Below are positions 55,442-64,000 of a DNA stretch of 64,000 nucleotides, in pieces. Source of the DNA: Strigamia acuminata. Taxonomy: Eukaryota > Arthropoda > Chilopoda > Geophilomorpha > Linotaeniidae. A program made the translations under genes and the position numbers. The stretch spans positions 4,034,186-4,098,185 of the forward strand of contig OX442317.1 of assembly GCA_949358305.1 (NCBI GenBank). The letters are read 5' to 3'. The notes beneath the pieces are model-generated. The model searched no databases. It had not been told where the DNA came from and saw only the letters and a program-made list of their open reading frames with translations. The number at the start of each line of letters is the position of its first letter. The first letter of the stretch is position 1.

Positions 55442-56550
55442 GTCGTCTGCCTTGGAGGGCGAAATTTTGGCGGGTTTTCGTGAGCGGCTTCGAATGCGCA
55501 GGACGGCGAACGCGGGTAGCGGACGCGTGTTTCTCGGTTCCAGGTTCACGCATCAATACTCGAAGCAGCATAGGGCTGGTGGCGAGCGCCCAGCTCATTG
55601 GCGGAGCCTGGGCGTGACGTCAGTGGACGCGAATTTATCGGCGCAGCGCCATCGTTCGGACGAACGTCGAGTGAACGCCCACGCCCACTTGTGTGTGTCT
55701 CGTGGTCAGAAGGAAGGGGGGGAGGGTGGGGGTCGGTTCGAGGGGCCCAAGGGGAGCACGACGTTCGAGGGGGAGGGCGAAGGAGAAGAAAACGGGGAGG
55801 GGTGTTTGTCACGCCGGTCACGTGCGAAAGGGGCGGCCAAGATGGGACGCATTCCGAGTTCTGGACGAGCGTTCTTTGAGAGCGCCGCTTGTTGCTCCAT
55901 TAGTCGCCATTAATATTCGCCTCGTCGAGTGGCGGCGCCAGGTGAAAAGCAAAGAACGCCGCGTTCGAGTGGCGACGTGTTGCCATGGCGACTCAAGGTG
56001 AGAGGGTTGAACGAAGAAAAAAAAAAAAAAAAAAAAAAAAAACTTGACCTCTACCCATCGATGACCCCTTTGTCCAATATCCAAAAAAAACAAACTTTTT
56101 TATCCCCCCCCCCGCCCCCCCTACCCCAAAAAATTTTTTTTTATCTCTTTAAATATTAAAGAGGACATTTATAGTTCGGCCATTTTGTTTTTTGCCAAGG
56201 TGTCCAGTTGCCTCTGGTTGATTGGTCGTCCACAATGGACGCGCGCGTCGCCATCTGTCAGCGCTTTGCTCTCAGCGCACTCAAGCGCGTCCCCCTTCCC
56301 CCTTTGGTAATTGATTTCTGGGGGTGGGGAGGTCGGAGTTGGTTCAGGGGGTGGCGGGGGGTCCCAGGGTGGTCCATAGGGTCTTTCGGGGAGTGTTATG
56401 TTTTGAGGGAGTCGAAGAAAGGGTTGTGCGTTGTGTGTTGTGTTGTGTAAGGAAACGGGAAGTGCAGTGGCAAAGTGCGACATAAACGTCTCGAGTTGAC
56501 TCGGTTTGGGAGCCGTGAAGATGAGATGCGAGTTCGAGGGTTATACGGGG
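55442..56550. promoter_or_regulatory. CpG-rich region upstream of Islet
   Basis: The kilobase before the Islet start codon is GC- and CpG-rich, interrupted by an A22-type tract at 56,010-56,040 and a C-rich run near 56,105. It contains an RFX-type palindrome at 55,979-55,992. No TATA box is evident close to the first exon. It is the natural candidate for the Islet promoter; the exact transcription start is not visible. Confidence 0.55.
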
Positions 56551-58200
56551 CTTGTGGGGGTGTAAATGGGGGTTTCGGGGGGTTAAATGCGAGGGATTAG
56601 GATGATTTCAGGTGGATGATTCAAATCAATTAGATCGAAGCTTGCGTTTGTTGTGCATGTATTTTCCAATCAAATCCGGCCATGCGTTTAGAGGGGTTTC
56701 TGCTTGCTTTTTCTTTTTTTTTTTAGTTTTCGGTTTGGTGATGTAATTTAATAAATAGGAGATGGAAATGTTGTTAATCCTCTTAAATAATCACGTCTAA
56801 TTTGGGCAAATATCCTATTTATTAGGGTTGCTAAGAGGATGAAGGATCTGGATGTTGATTTATTTAAAGAATGCTCATCAAATAATAATTGCTTTTTAAT
56901 GTAAATAATAAAGTTTTGTTGGTTTTTGCTTGTTTGGGTTGTTTTTTTCATGTAAATTGGGCGAAATTAGGTTTATTTTTTGTGTAAATTATTAAATTTT
57001 GTGTTTTTTTTTTTATATTTTTCATGTAAAAGTCTAATTTTTTTTTTAGAAATATATTTTGGACGAAATTAGGTAAATAATGTTCAGATAAAACGAAATT
57101 AGGCTTTTAATAAAATCGAGTTATCCTGTAAAATATGTAAATTGTATTGAATAGCTAAAGATGGGGAGTTTATTAGCGTGTCAGATTCGTTTTGTTTATA
57201 AATTCAAGACGAAACAGTTTCTTAATTCAATTATATATATATATATTTTCTTTATTATTATTATTTCTTTATTGAAAATGATGGAAAACGATGATCGGTT
57301 TTTGGAAGAGAAATTTTTCTCTTCCTTCTTTTTCCCACTCGCGTTTCGTTCCGCTCGCGTTCGCTGCTCCCCAGTGCCTACGACCCTACCCATGGGTCCC
57401 GTTTCCGGCTTTGTGGGTCAATCAGTCCTTTTTCCGATTTCCGCCAATCGGGGCTCAATTGTGTTTTGGTGCACAGGCGCGTGTGTGTGCGTGTTGTGCA
57501 TGCGCGGTGGTCTACGCAACACGTGCCTCCTCATTATTCGGCGTTCATTTGGCTGGCGGCCGGAAGTGGCGTGTAAGGGACACGTGACTTGTCAGATTCA
57601 GAAGCAAATCTCAGGACCAATTGACCTCGTATAAAAAGATGGGCGCGTGTGAACGAGACTAAATGGAGCCCACACGACAAAAAATGGTCTTTAATCGATA
57701 GTTTTTGTGGTGACATCATTGGTATTGATTTTCTGATTAAATTTTGCAAAGATAAAGTGCAAACTCAAAATATAATCCCTTTGGAAATAATGGAAATCGA
57801 TATTTAATGAAAAATACATCGAAGATTAAAAGCGTTAGGAATCAAGATGGCGGAGGCGATGACATCTATGAAGAGTTTTATAAGTCAAAGAAAGCGAAAC
57901 GAAACAAAATTTAAAAACTTTTATATTTTTCTATAAATAAAAATAAAACAGTTTTCAAAATGATTAGGAAAAAATAAATAAATAAATAAATAAATAAATA
58001 AGTTTCTTCGGTGGAATATTCATCAACGAGATTTAGCCGCCATCTGTTGATAGATTTTATAACCAAATTATTTAAATTATGCATTCTAATTATAATTCTA
58101 TTATTTACCCATTTCAAGATTGTTTGGAAAGAAAAATAAAAATTATTTCACTTTCTATTTCAAGCATTACATCATTTTCTTTGCAACTTATATTCACCAC
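56550..58200. other. Islet to IFIT-like intergenic region
   Basis: The sequence is mostly AT-rich. A GC-richer patch at 57,330-57,600 has CCAAT and GT-repeat elements and could be regulatory. CAAGATGGCGGAGGC at 57,844 fits a YY1 site and also starts a 29-codon frame that I do not trust. An (AAAT)n tract lies near 57,970. No gene is recognised. Confidence 0.5.
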
Positions 58201-58230
58201 ACATCGAGCCAATCACTTAGCCCTAAATGG

Positions 58231-58257
58231 TTTCGTTTTTTCAACGGGGACTTTCCC
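58231..58257. promoter_or_regulatory. IRF-like element next to a perfect kappaB site
   Basis: GGGGACTTTCCC at 58,246-58,257 is a textbook NF-kappaB/Rel site. Eight bases upstream, TTTCGTTT (58,231-58,238, complement AAACGAAA) fits the IRF core AANNGAAA. They lie about 50 bp before a CGAG-GTAATT splice donor that probably ends the 5' untranslated exon of the IFIT-like gene. Function is inferred from motifs and from the gene they precede. Confidence 0.5.
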
Positions 58258-58409
58258 TCGCTCATTGACTAAACCATCGTCTTTTGGAACACAACTCCCA
58301 AACTCGAGGTAATTTAACAACAAAATAACACCCAATATTTATTTTCCCCGACTTCCCATTCACTTACACTTGTCACACAGTTTAAAACAAATCTTTTTCA
58401 CATTTCTAG

Positions 58410-60084
58410 ATGGATGAGAAATTCAATGCTCTGGACTGTCACTTCACATGGGACTTGACAACCGACACCGCTACCGACAACGACCGACTAACACTCGTCG
58501 AATATCTCGACACAGATATTCAAATGAACGCCGATATTGAGTTGCCAGCCTTAACATACAAGGCTTATTTACTGCACTTGCTAAACGAAAGCGACGCAGC
58601 CGTAATGATACTCAATGACGTCATTGACAAGTGCAACAAACTAGGAAATTCACCTCACGCGAATGGAAACCGATACATTTCACTCGCCAATCTGGCGTGG
58701 ATAAATCGCGGGCAAAATACGAGCGACGAAGAAAAATGCTTCAAAAGAATCGAGTTATTAACGCCATTACAAGATGGCGCTGCAGCCCTAGTGTGGGGCT
58801 CGAAGGCGTACGCCTTGCATTTAGGCGGCAAAACCAAATACTTAGAAGGTAATATTATTAAATTTAAAATTTTATCATCGTAATTTTATTATTTTTTCAG
58901 CTTTAAAATGCTACAAACGTGCGTTTTCGTTGGAAAGAGACCATTTCGGTTGGCCTTTGGGCGTCGCCATCTTGACCGGACGACTGAGACGAATTTTGGA
59001 AGGCGGAACGACTCAACCGACAGATTTGGAACACGATACACTGAAGAAAGCCGCCGAATTAAGCGAATTCGGCAAAGCTTTACCTATCGTGCTGATGGCG
59101 GATTTATATTTCGCTTGCGGAAGAGGTTTCAAAGCGATTTCTCAAGAGCCGGACGAGGAACAGCTGAGTTGTGCCAAAAAAATGTACCAGAAAGCGTACA
59201 GTCTGGCTCCCAAATCGTCGCACATTCTCAACCGATGTGGAAAAGCTTTTTCCTTCATGGGGGAGATAGAACTGGCCGAGAAATACCTGAACGAAGCCGT
59301 TAAACTCAGTCCGAATTCCAGCAAGTGCAACCACAGGTATAAAAAAAAGAAATTTCGCAATCTTAAATCACTAATTACTCTTTTATCGCTAAACAAATAC
59401 GGTTTATTCATTTTTTTCTTAATTTCCCACACTTAAACGATAAAGGGAATTAAATGTCGCGAAATTTCGTGCCGAAAATGTCGATTTTTAAAATAAATAA
59501 TTTTGTTTTTTTTTTTTATTTATTCCAGACTCGGTCAATTCTACGAGCACCAAGCGAGGGACTTCGAACAAGCGAAGATTTATTACGAAAAAGCGGTTTC
59601 CGTGAGCCGGGATCGGAATTTATACGCCGAACTGGATTTAACCCGCATCAAACGACGTCTGGACAGCACGTTCGACGTCATCCGACATTTGAACGAGATG
59701 AAATTGGAGTACCGAAACGACCCCGACGGTGTGGCGCAGATCGACACCGCGATTCAGAAACAGCAGGCGTACGACGACTTTCAAGCAACCAGGCAAGCTG
59801 GAAACGAGCGAGGAAGAGGCGGCCGAGGTGGACGTGGTCGTGGACGTGGACGTGGACGTGGGAGAGGCAATTTCAGAGACGGAAGTTCGGACTCCAGGGG
59901 CAGTCATTACAGTCTGAGGGACACGAGCGCTCGATTTAGGCCGCGAGATGGAAGCACCGATTCCAGATTGAGCGTCCGGAATGAAAATACTCGTTCCAGA
60001 TTCGTTCCGCGGAACGAAGACTACCGAAACCGAATTGGTAGAGGAAATTCTGACGGCGCGAGTCCTTTCGACAACAAAAAATGA
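58410..60084 (+). CDS. IFIT-like tetratricopeptide protein with RG-rich C-terminal tail
   Basis: Coding exons 58410-58848, 58901-59336 and 59529-60084 join in phase to 476 residues. The ATG directly follows a TTCTAG acceptor, so a 5' untranslated exon ending near 58,308 is likely. The N-terminal LDCHFTWDL matches the signature of vertebrate IFIT proteins, and the body is a run of TPR helices (for example YLNEAVKLSPNS and YYEKAVSVSRD). Vertebrate IFITs bind non-self 5'-triphosphate or cap-0 RNA; whether this one does is not shown. From about residue 386 it departs from IFITs with about 20 residues of RG and RGG repeats, then a Ser/Arg-rich tail, features common in RNA-binding proteins. The tail is in one continuous exon with the last TPR, so it is not a splicing artefact. 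Confidence 0.85.
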
Positions 60085-62040
60085 AATCACAAATGTAATT
60101 AATATATTTGAAGTTAGATATATTAATAATATATTATCTTTTTGTAAGTTTATTTTATTAATTAAAAAATTAAAGGAATTTGTGGGTGTCGGTTGAGTCG
60201 GTTTTTGATTTAGTTGTTGTTGTTGGAGAAAGAACGATGGTTATCGGTGTCCTAATTCATCCTACGGAAGTTTGCAGTTTCAGGTTTGTAAATCGTTTGT
60301 TTTTAATCACACCCAGTGGCACGGCTGCACGCAGATATGCTCTAATTACCACAAAGTTCAGCCGAATTTTTATTGATTTCTGACTATAAAAATTTGCGTT
60401 ATGACTCCGAAATTGATGGAATAATCGCGAGATTTTGGGGTCCGAGATGAGCAACGTTGGCGGCCATATTGGGCTCGTCGTGTTCGGCCAAAAGTTGACA
60501 AAAATGGCCGTTGAAAACGACGGGAAAAAAAATTCAGAGTTTAAATAACACACATGTACGTGAATTTTTGGCCAAATAAACGGAATGAAGGGCCACTCAA
60601 CCTCGATGCTTAAGCTAATAATGTAAACACACATGTTTACGACCGTCACTCAAATGTATTTTAATGGCAGCTGTTTTATTCTATTATCTCTATCAGCGAC
60701 ATATGTTAGGCTAATAATTGTGCTTATTAATAATACACGTAATAACTTGTATTTACATTATAAAATATCCAACGAGATTTAAAGTGTAAAAATGTGGGTT
60801 GATTTGACCTAATTGGGCTACTTGGTAAATCTATTGACAGATGTTTGACTTGTATATACGAGTGAATAAAAATTCATTTATTTATGTAACTGTATTTAAT
60901 GTCAATAAAAGTAGGATGAGAAAGCACATGTGTTGAATAGCAAATAGAAAATGTTAGGAAAGATGTGTAAGTGTATAGTAACATTAAAAACATCAAGCAA
61001 TATATAGTTATCAGGAAATCATACATTCAAATAAAATGTTTTGAGGTTGGGACCTAATAACCCATTGAAATCTAAGTACAGCAACGCAACACGTGACCTG
61101 CGACCATGAGATGCGAACTTATGTAAACAGTGCATACAATGGATCAAACATATCTCGGATTAAATCGCACGCAGGAAAAGCTGACTTGCAATGCCTAGAT
61201 TAATTTATCACAAATAAAATTAGATAACATCACGGGTTCATAGTTATAACATCATTTTCATATTCTTTTACATGTATAAGCACATGCACATTACACATGC
61301 AATAAATAAATGCAACAATCTCGGCAGGGTTGTGTCATTGATGGAACATGTGACAAGAAATGTCATTGCACAAAATGTTCAAAGGTTTTATTTACGAAAA
61401 CAAAAAATTAAAAGTTAATTTAGGGTTAATTAAAAAAGGAACGTGAGCATGGTGCTTCCGCTAGCACGTATTTGTCAGATTTATTTATTTTTTATTTATT
61501 TTTTATTTGTTAGTTTTATTTATTGCATTTTGTTTTAAGTTTACGATCGTCACTAAAGAAAAAAAAAATTAAACAAACAAACGGAACACGAATAAACATC
61601 AGTTGGGTTTTAGGCGCCAAATTTGAATCGAAGGGAATGTGTGTAAATATAGATCATAGCGGTGGCGCTTCTGTATTTATAATTATCTAATCATCGCTTA
61701 TCAAAGGCAACCGATGGGAATATTCCTGACATTTAGTAAGAACAACTTGATGATTTACTGTCTTTTCAAAATCCACACATAATTAATTTTAATTCCCACC
61801 AAACTAATTTTAGATGACGCATGACGAGCATCAAGAGACGAAAATTGCGACAATTCTCAATAGGTGTGGCTTTAATTATTCCGAGTATAATTCCCCCGCA
61901 CATAACAAAAACGAACCCTAAAAATAGCCGCGATTACGAATCCGACGTTTGATTCCGATGATCCCATGATGTCAGAGCCGTGACGTCAGACCGCGAGTGC
62001 GCATGTCCCCATTTACTCGATGGCGGGTCCAGGGTGACGA
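60085..62040. other. Intergenic, upstream region of the SLC12 gene
   Basis: The sequence is mostly AT-rich and unique. A GC-richer patch at 60,420-60,540 has two ATGGCC/GGCCAT elements. An inverted forkhead-type pair, GTAAACA and TGTTTAC, is at 60,623-60,640. The last 150 bp before the TATA box is GC-richer. No open frame looks real. Confidence 0.5.
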
Positions 62041-62041
62041 A

Positions 62042-62049
62042 TATAAAAG
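62042..62049 (+). promoter_or_regulatory. TATA box of the SLC12-type gene
   Basis: TATAAAAG lies 55 bp before the ATG of the cotransporter exon, with GC-rich sequence directly downstream, so transcription would start near 62,072. It is the clearest TATA promoter in the window. Confidence 0.7.
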
Positions 62050-62096
62050 AGCGGCGCCGGTTGAAAGAGTAGAATGTACGCTACAAGACATCTAGG

Positions 62097-62456
62097 ATGA
62101 TGAACGAGGAGGAAAATCGGATGAACAATCATCGCCAAGAGGGCGAGTGGCTCGACATGAGCGAAGAGAAGAAGGAAGCGCAAGTTGACAAGGGCCAAAG
62201 CCGATTCCACGTGGCCAAAGTTGACTTTGTCGGCGATCAGACAAACGACGAGCGGGACAACGACAACAACGACGAGAACCAAATGACCACGCATTCGGGA
62301 TCCACCAACTACGACACGCATTATCTCAAGAGTTTGCGACATCTGACCCGCGAAGCACTGCCCAGAATCGACCATTATCGTAATTTGATGTCCGTGCATG
62401 CGGCCAATAGACCCACGTTGGAGGAATTGCACAGCGAGTCCATCGTTGACGGCAAG
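62097..62456 (+). CDS. Na-K-2Cl-type cotransporter, first coding exon (partial gene)
   Basis: The exon encodes the 120-residue cytosolic N terminus of a SLC12A1/A2-type cation-chloride cotransporter and ends at a GTAAAA donor in phase 0. RFHV at residues 36-39 fits the RFx[V/I] docking motif for SPAK/OSR1 kinases. Further on, DTHYLKSLRHLTREALPRID lines up with the activating phosphorylation loop of NKCC1: Thr74, Ser79 and Thr84 correspond to human Thr207, Thr212 and Thr217, with Ser replacing the middle Thr. The end RPTLEELH also matches the family. Membrane segments are not in the window and should lie beyond 64 kb. The exact member is not decided from this exon. Confidence 0.85.
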
Positions 62457-62684
62457 GTAAAATTTAGGCGTCGAGAATTTCGATGTAAAACGAGAAATTC
62501 GTTTATTTTATAGCAAGGTATTTTTTACACGTGCGTAGAAAGGTGATCGGATTACGGCGAATTTTACAGGTGTTGGGTTTTTTATTTTTATTTTTTTATT
62601 TTAAATTTTTATAAATTTTTATAAATTTTTATAAAAATTTTTTTTTTTTTTTATTTTTTTAAAATTTTTTTTTTTTTTTTTTAG

Positions 62685-62738
62685 AGAGAGGAAATCGTAA
62701 ATGAGATATTGAAGAGAGTGGGAATTGAATGTGGATGA
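62685..62738 (+). other. Possible alternative terminal exon after the SLC12 N terminus
   Basis: A long T tract ending in TTTAG is followed by 17 codons (Arg-Glu-Glu-Ile-Val-Asn-Glu-Ile-Leu-Lys-Arg-Val-Gly-Ile-Glu-Cys-Gly) and a TGA, in phase with the upstream donor. The peptide does not match the NKCC continuation. It may be chance; if real it would make a soluble N-terminal isoform. Confidence 0.2.
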
Positions 62739-63119
62739 CACGAGATGAATATTTAATGTTTTTTTAATGTTTGACATTTGATTTGCATTTGAATCGGGTT
62801 TATAAATCGGGAGATCCGGAACTGCATAAGTTTATTATGTCGTCTTTATTTAGCAATACCCTTCTATCTTATTAATTTTTATTTAATCGTGGCTATTAAT
62901 TATTTTATGGGGTTTATTTCTTATAAAAGTTGAACACAATGGAATGGTAATGAGTTTTTTGTTCAATTACCTTGAAAAGGGGGATTTTTTTTGGTTTTTT
63001 TTTTTGGATTTTTTTTTTCGTTACGATTTCGTGGATGTCAAAATTATAGCATTATGTAAAAGTTAAGCAAAGCATTACGTGATTTTCTAAAAGAAATGCA
63101 ACGTAACTTCAGTTTTTTT

Positions 63120-63345
63120 GTTGTGGATTTGTTTGATGATTTTTGGTGAGTTTTGGTGAGTTTTGATCATTTTACGATGATTTTTGGTGGATTTTGATCA
63201 TTTTTGATTGATTTTTGTTGAATTTTGATCACTTTACGACGATTTTTGCTGATTTTGTATAAATTTTGATGACTTTGGGTGAATTTTGATAATTTTAATA
63301 ACTTTTTTGTGATTTTTAGATGATTTTTACTGATTTTTTGGTAAA
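63120..63345. repeat. Degenerate GATTTTTGGTGAATTTTGAT repeat
   Basis: Loosely repeating T-rich units of about 15-25 bp, with ATTTTTGNTGA and TTTTGATCA as common elements, run for some 220 bp in the presumed SLC12 intron. The array resembles in style, but not in unit, the arrays in SCAPER introns. Confidence 0.6.
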
Positions 63346-63812
63346 TATTTCTATACTTCTTCCAAGAATCAATAAAACATCAAACAAATCGTCAAAATAA
63401 TCCAATTTCTTCACATCCAACTGAAAAAAATATATATAAATTTGATATGGAATCATAAAATGCAATTAATTTTTGAAAATTTGCCGCCATTGCACTAAAG
63501 ACTAAACAAATGTTACATATCTATATTTTTTTTTAAACGTCGTAATCAGTTCCTCCACATGTTTCTTGTTATTTTATTTCATTTTATTAAAAAAAAAAAT
63601 AATGATAAACAAACAAACGATTAAGAAAAAAAAAAAAACTAACCAAACAGCAAAATAGCCTTTTAAAAAAAGAAAAAGAAAATAAAAAAAAACTAGTTAT
63701 CAACAGTTAAATAAATAATCCTGCTCCATAATTCACCGAAAACGAGGAAATGAATTTATTGAATTGCAGATCTCGCAAATAGGTTGTGTACACATGTTTT
63801 TTCCGCTGCTAC

Positions 63813-63938
63813 TTAAATTCGAGAATGGAGGTGTTGAAAAACATCCACATTTTCTTCTTTATGTGCGACCCAACTTGTGCAATCAATTCGAACACTTGTG
63901 GCTGCAAACTCTCTCTGGGCTAACGACATTTCCGCCAT
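63813..63938 (-). CDS. Possible small or first-exon reading frame, unrecognised
   Basis: A minus-strand frame of 41 codons starts at ATGGCGGAAATG in a GC-richer patch of the promoter-and-start type seen at other genes here. It reads MAEMSLAQREFAATSVRIDC and ends in HSRI. A GTAGCA donor directly overlaps the end, so it could be a first exon. No family is recognised. Confidence 0.25.
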   Translation of the reverse strand: MAEMSLAQREFAATSVRIDCTSWVAHKEENVDVFQHLHSRI

Positions 63939-64000
63939 AATAACCAATCGTGCATCTCCCGAAAAGCCAAAAACCGAAAATTCATTTTCCCCCCTGCTAA

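Noticed and set aside
55440-55913. 157-residue plus-strand frame over the Islet first exon and promoter
   Set aside because: It is antisense to the Islet start and runs through CpG-rich promoter sequence. Alternative frames are also open, and there is no family match.
57844-57935. 29-codon frame starting ATGGCGGAGGCGATG
   Set aside because: CAAGATGGCGG is a YY1 motif and the frame quickly runs into A/T-rich low-complexity codons, so a regulatory site is more likely than a gene.

Overview
This is nuclear DNA of a multicellular animal. All recognisable genes are animal orthologues split by short GT-AG introns (mostly 50-100 bp), and they include a LIM-homeodomain Islet gene. The species cannot be fixed from the sequence. 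Telomere-like TTAGG and TCAGG pentamers inside one element and the protostome-like wording of the Islet LIM1 domain suggest an arthropod or another protostome, with low confidence. Splice sites were placed by hand and may be off by 1-2 bases.

Layout. Positions 1-7,250 are AT-rich, with no convincing gene; they hold a 62-bp satellite enclosing a telomere-like array. A large complex tandem array fills 7,257-15,910; its 11-unit order starts again after exactly 6,516 bp. A decayed repeat field spans 16.4-22.65 kb and contains a 1.4-kb array of 21-bp units and two small inverted-repeat transposons. A dense block of housekeeping genes follows: GATD1 (+, with an in-frame TAG), XAB2/SYF1 (+, missing an internal piece), SNAPC4 (-), MED18 (+) and SCAPER (+). 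SCAPER occupies 31.9-46.8 kb and points toward Islet (-, 49.5-55.4 kb). Last come an IFIT-like TPR gene with an RG-rich tail (+, 58.4-60.1 kb) and the first coding exon of an SLC12-type Na-K-2Cl cotransporter (+, 62.1 kb).

How it fits together. XAB2 (splicing and transcription-coupled repair), SNAPC4 (snRNA gene transcription) and MED18 (Mediator) are general nuclear genes packed tail-to-tail and head-to-head. SCAPER and Islet are a known ancient linked pair, in which the housekeeping gene carries regulatory DNA for the developmental gene. The picture here agrees: the 5' introns of SCAPER are tiny, while the last few, the intergenic gap and the Islet introns are long, GC-rich in patches, and hold clusters of RFX, POU and homeodomain motifs. 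Minisatellites with private unit sequences occur in many of the longer introns and gaps.

The points most worth a second look are the Islet-Scaper regulatory block, the disrupted XAB2 and GATD1 reading frames, the 6,516-bp repeat order, the kappaB/IRF-like motifs in front of the IFIT-like gene, and the transposon filled with telomere-like pentamers.
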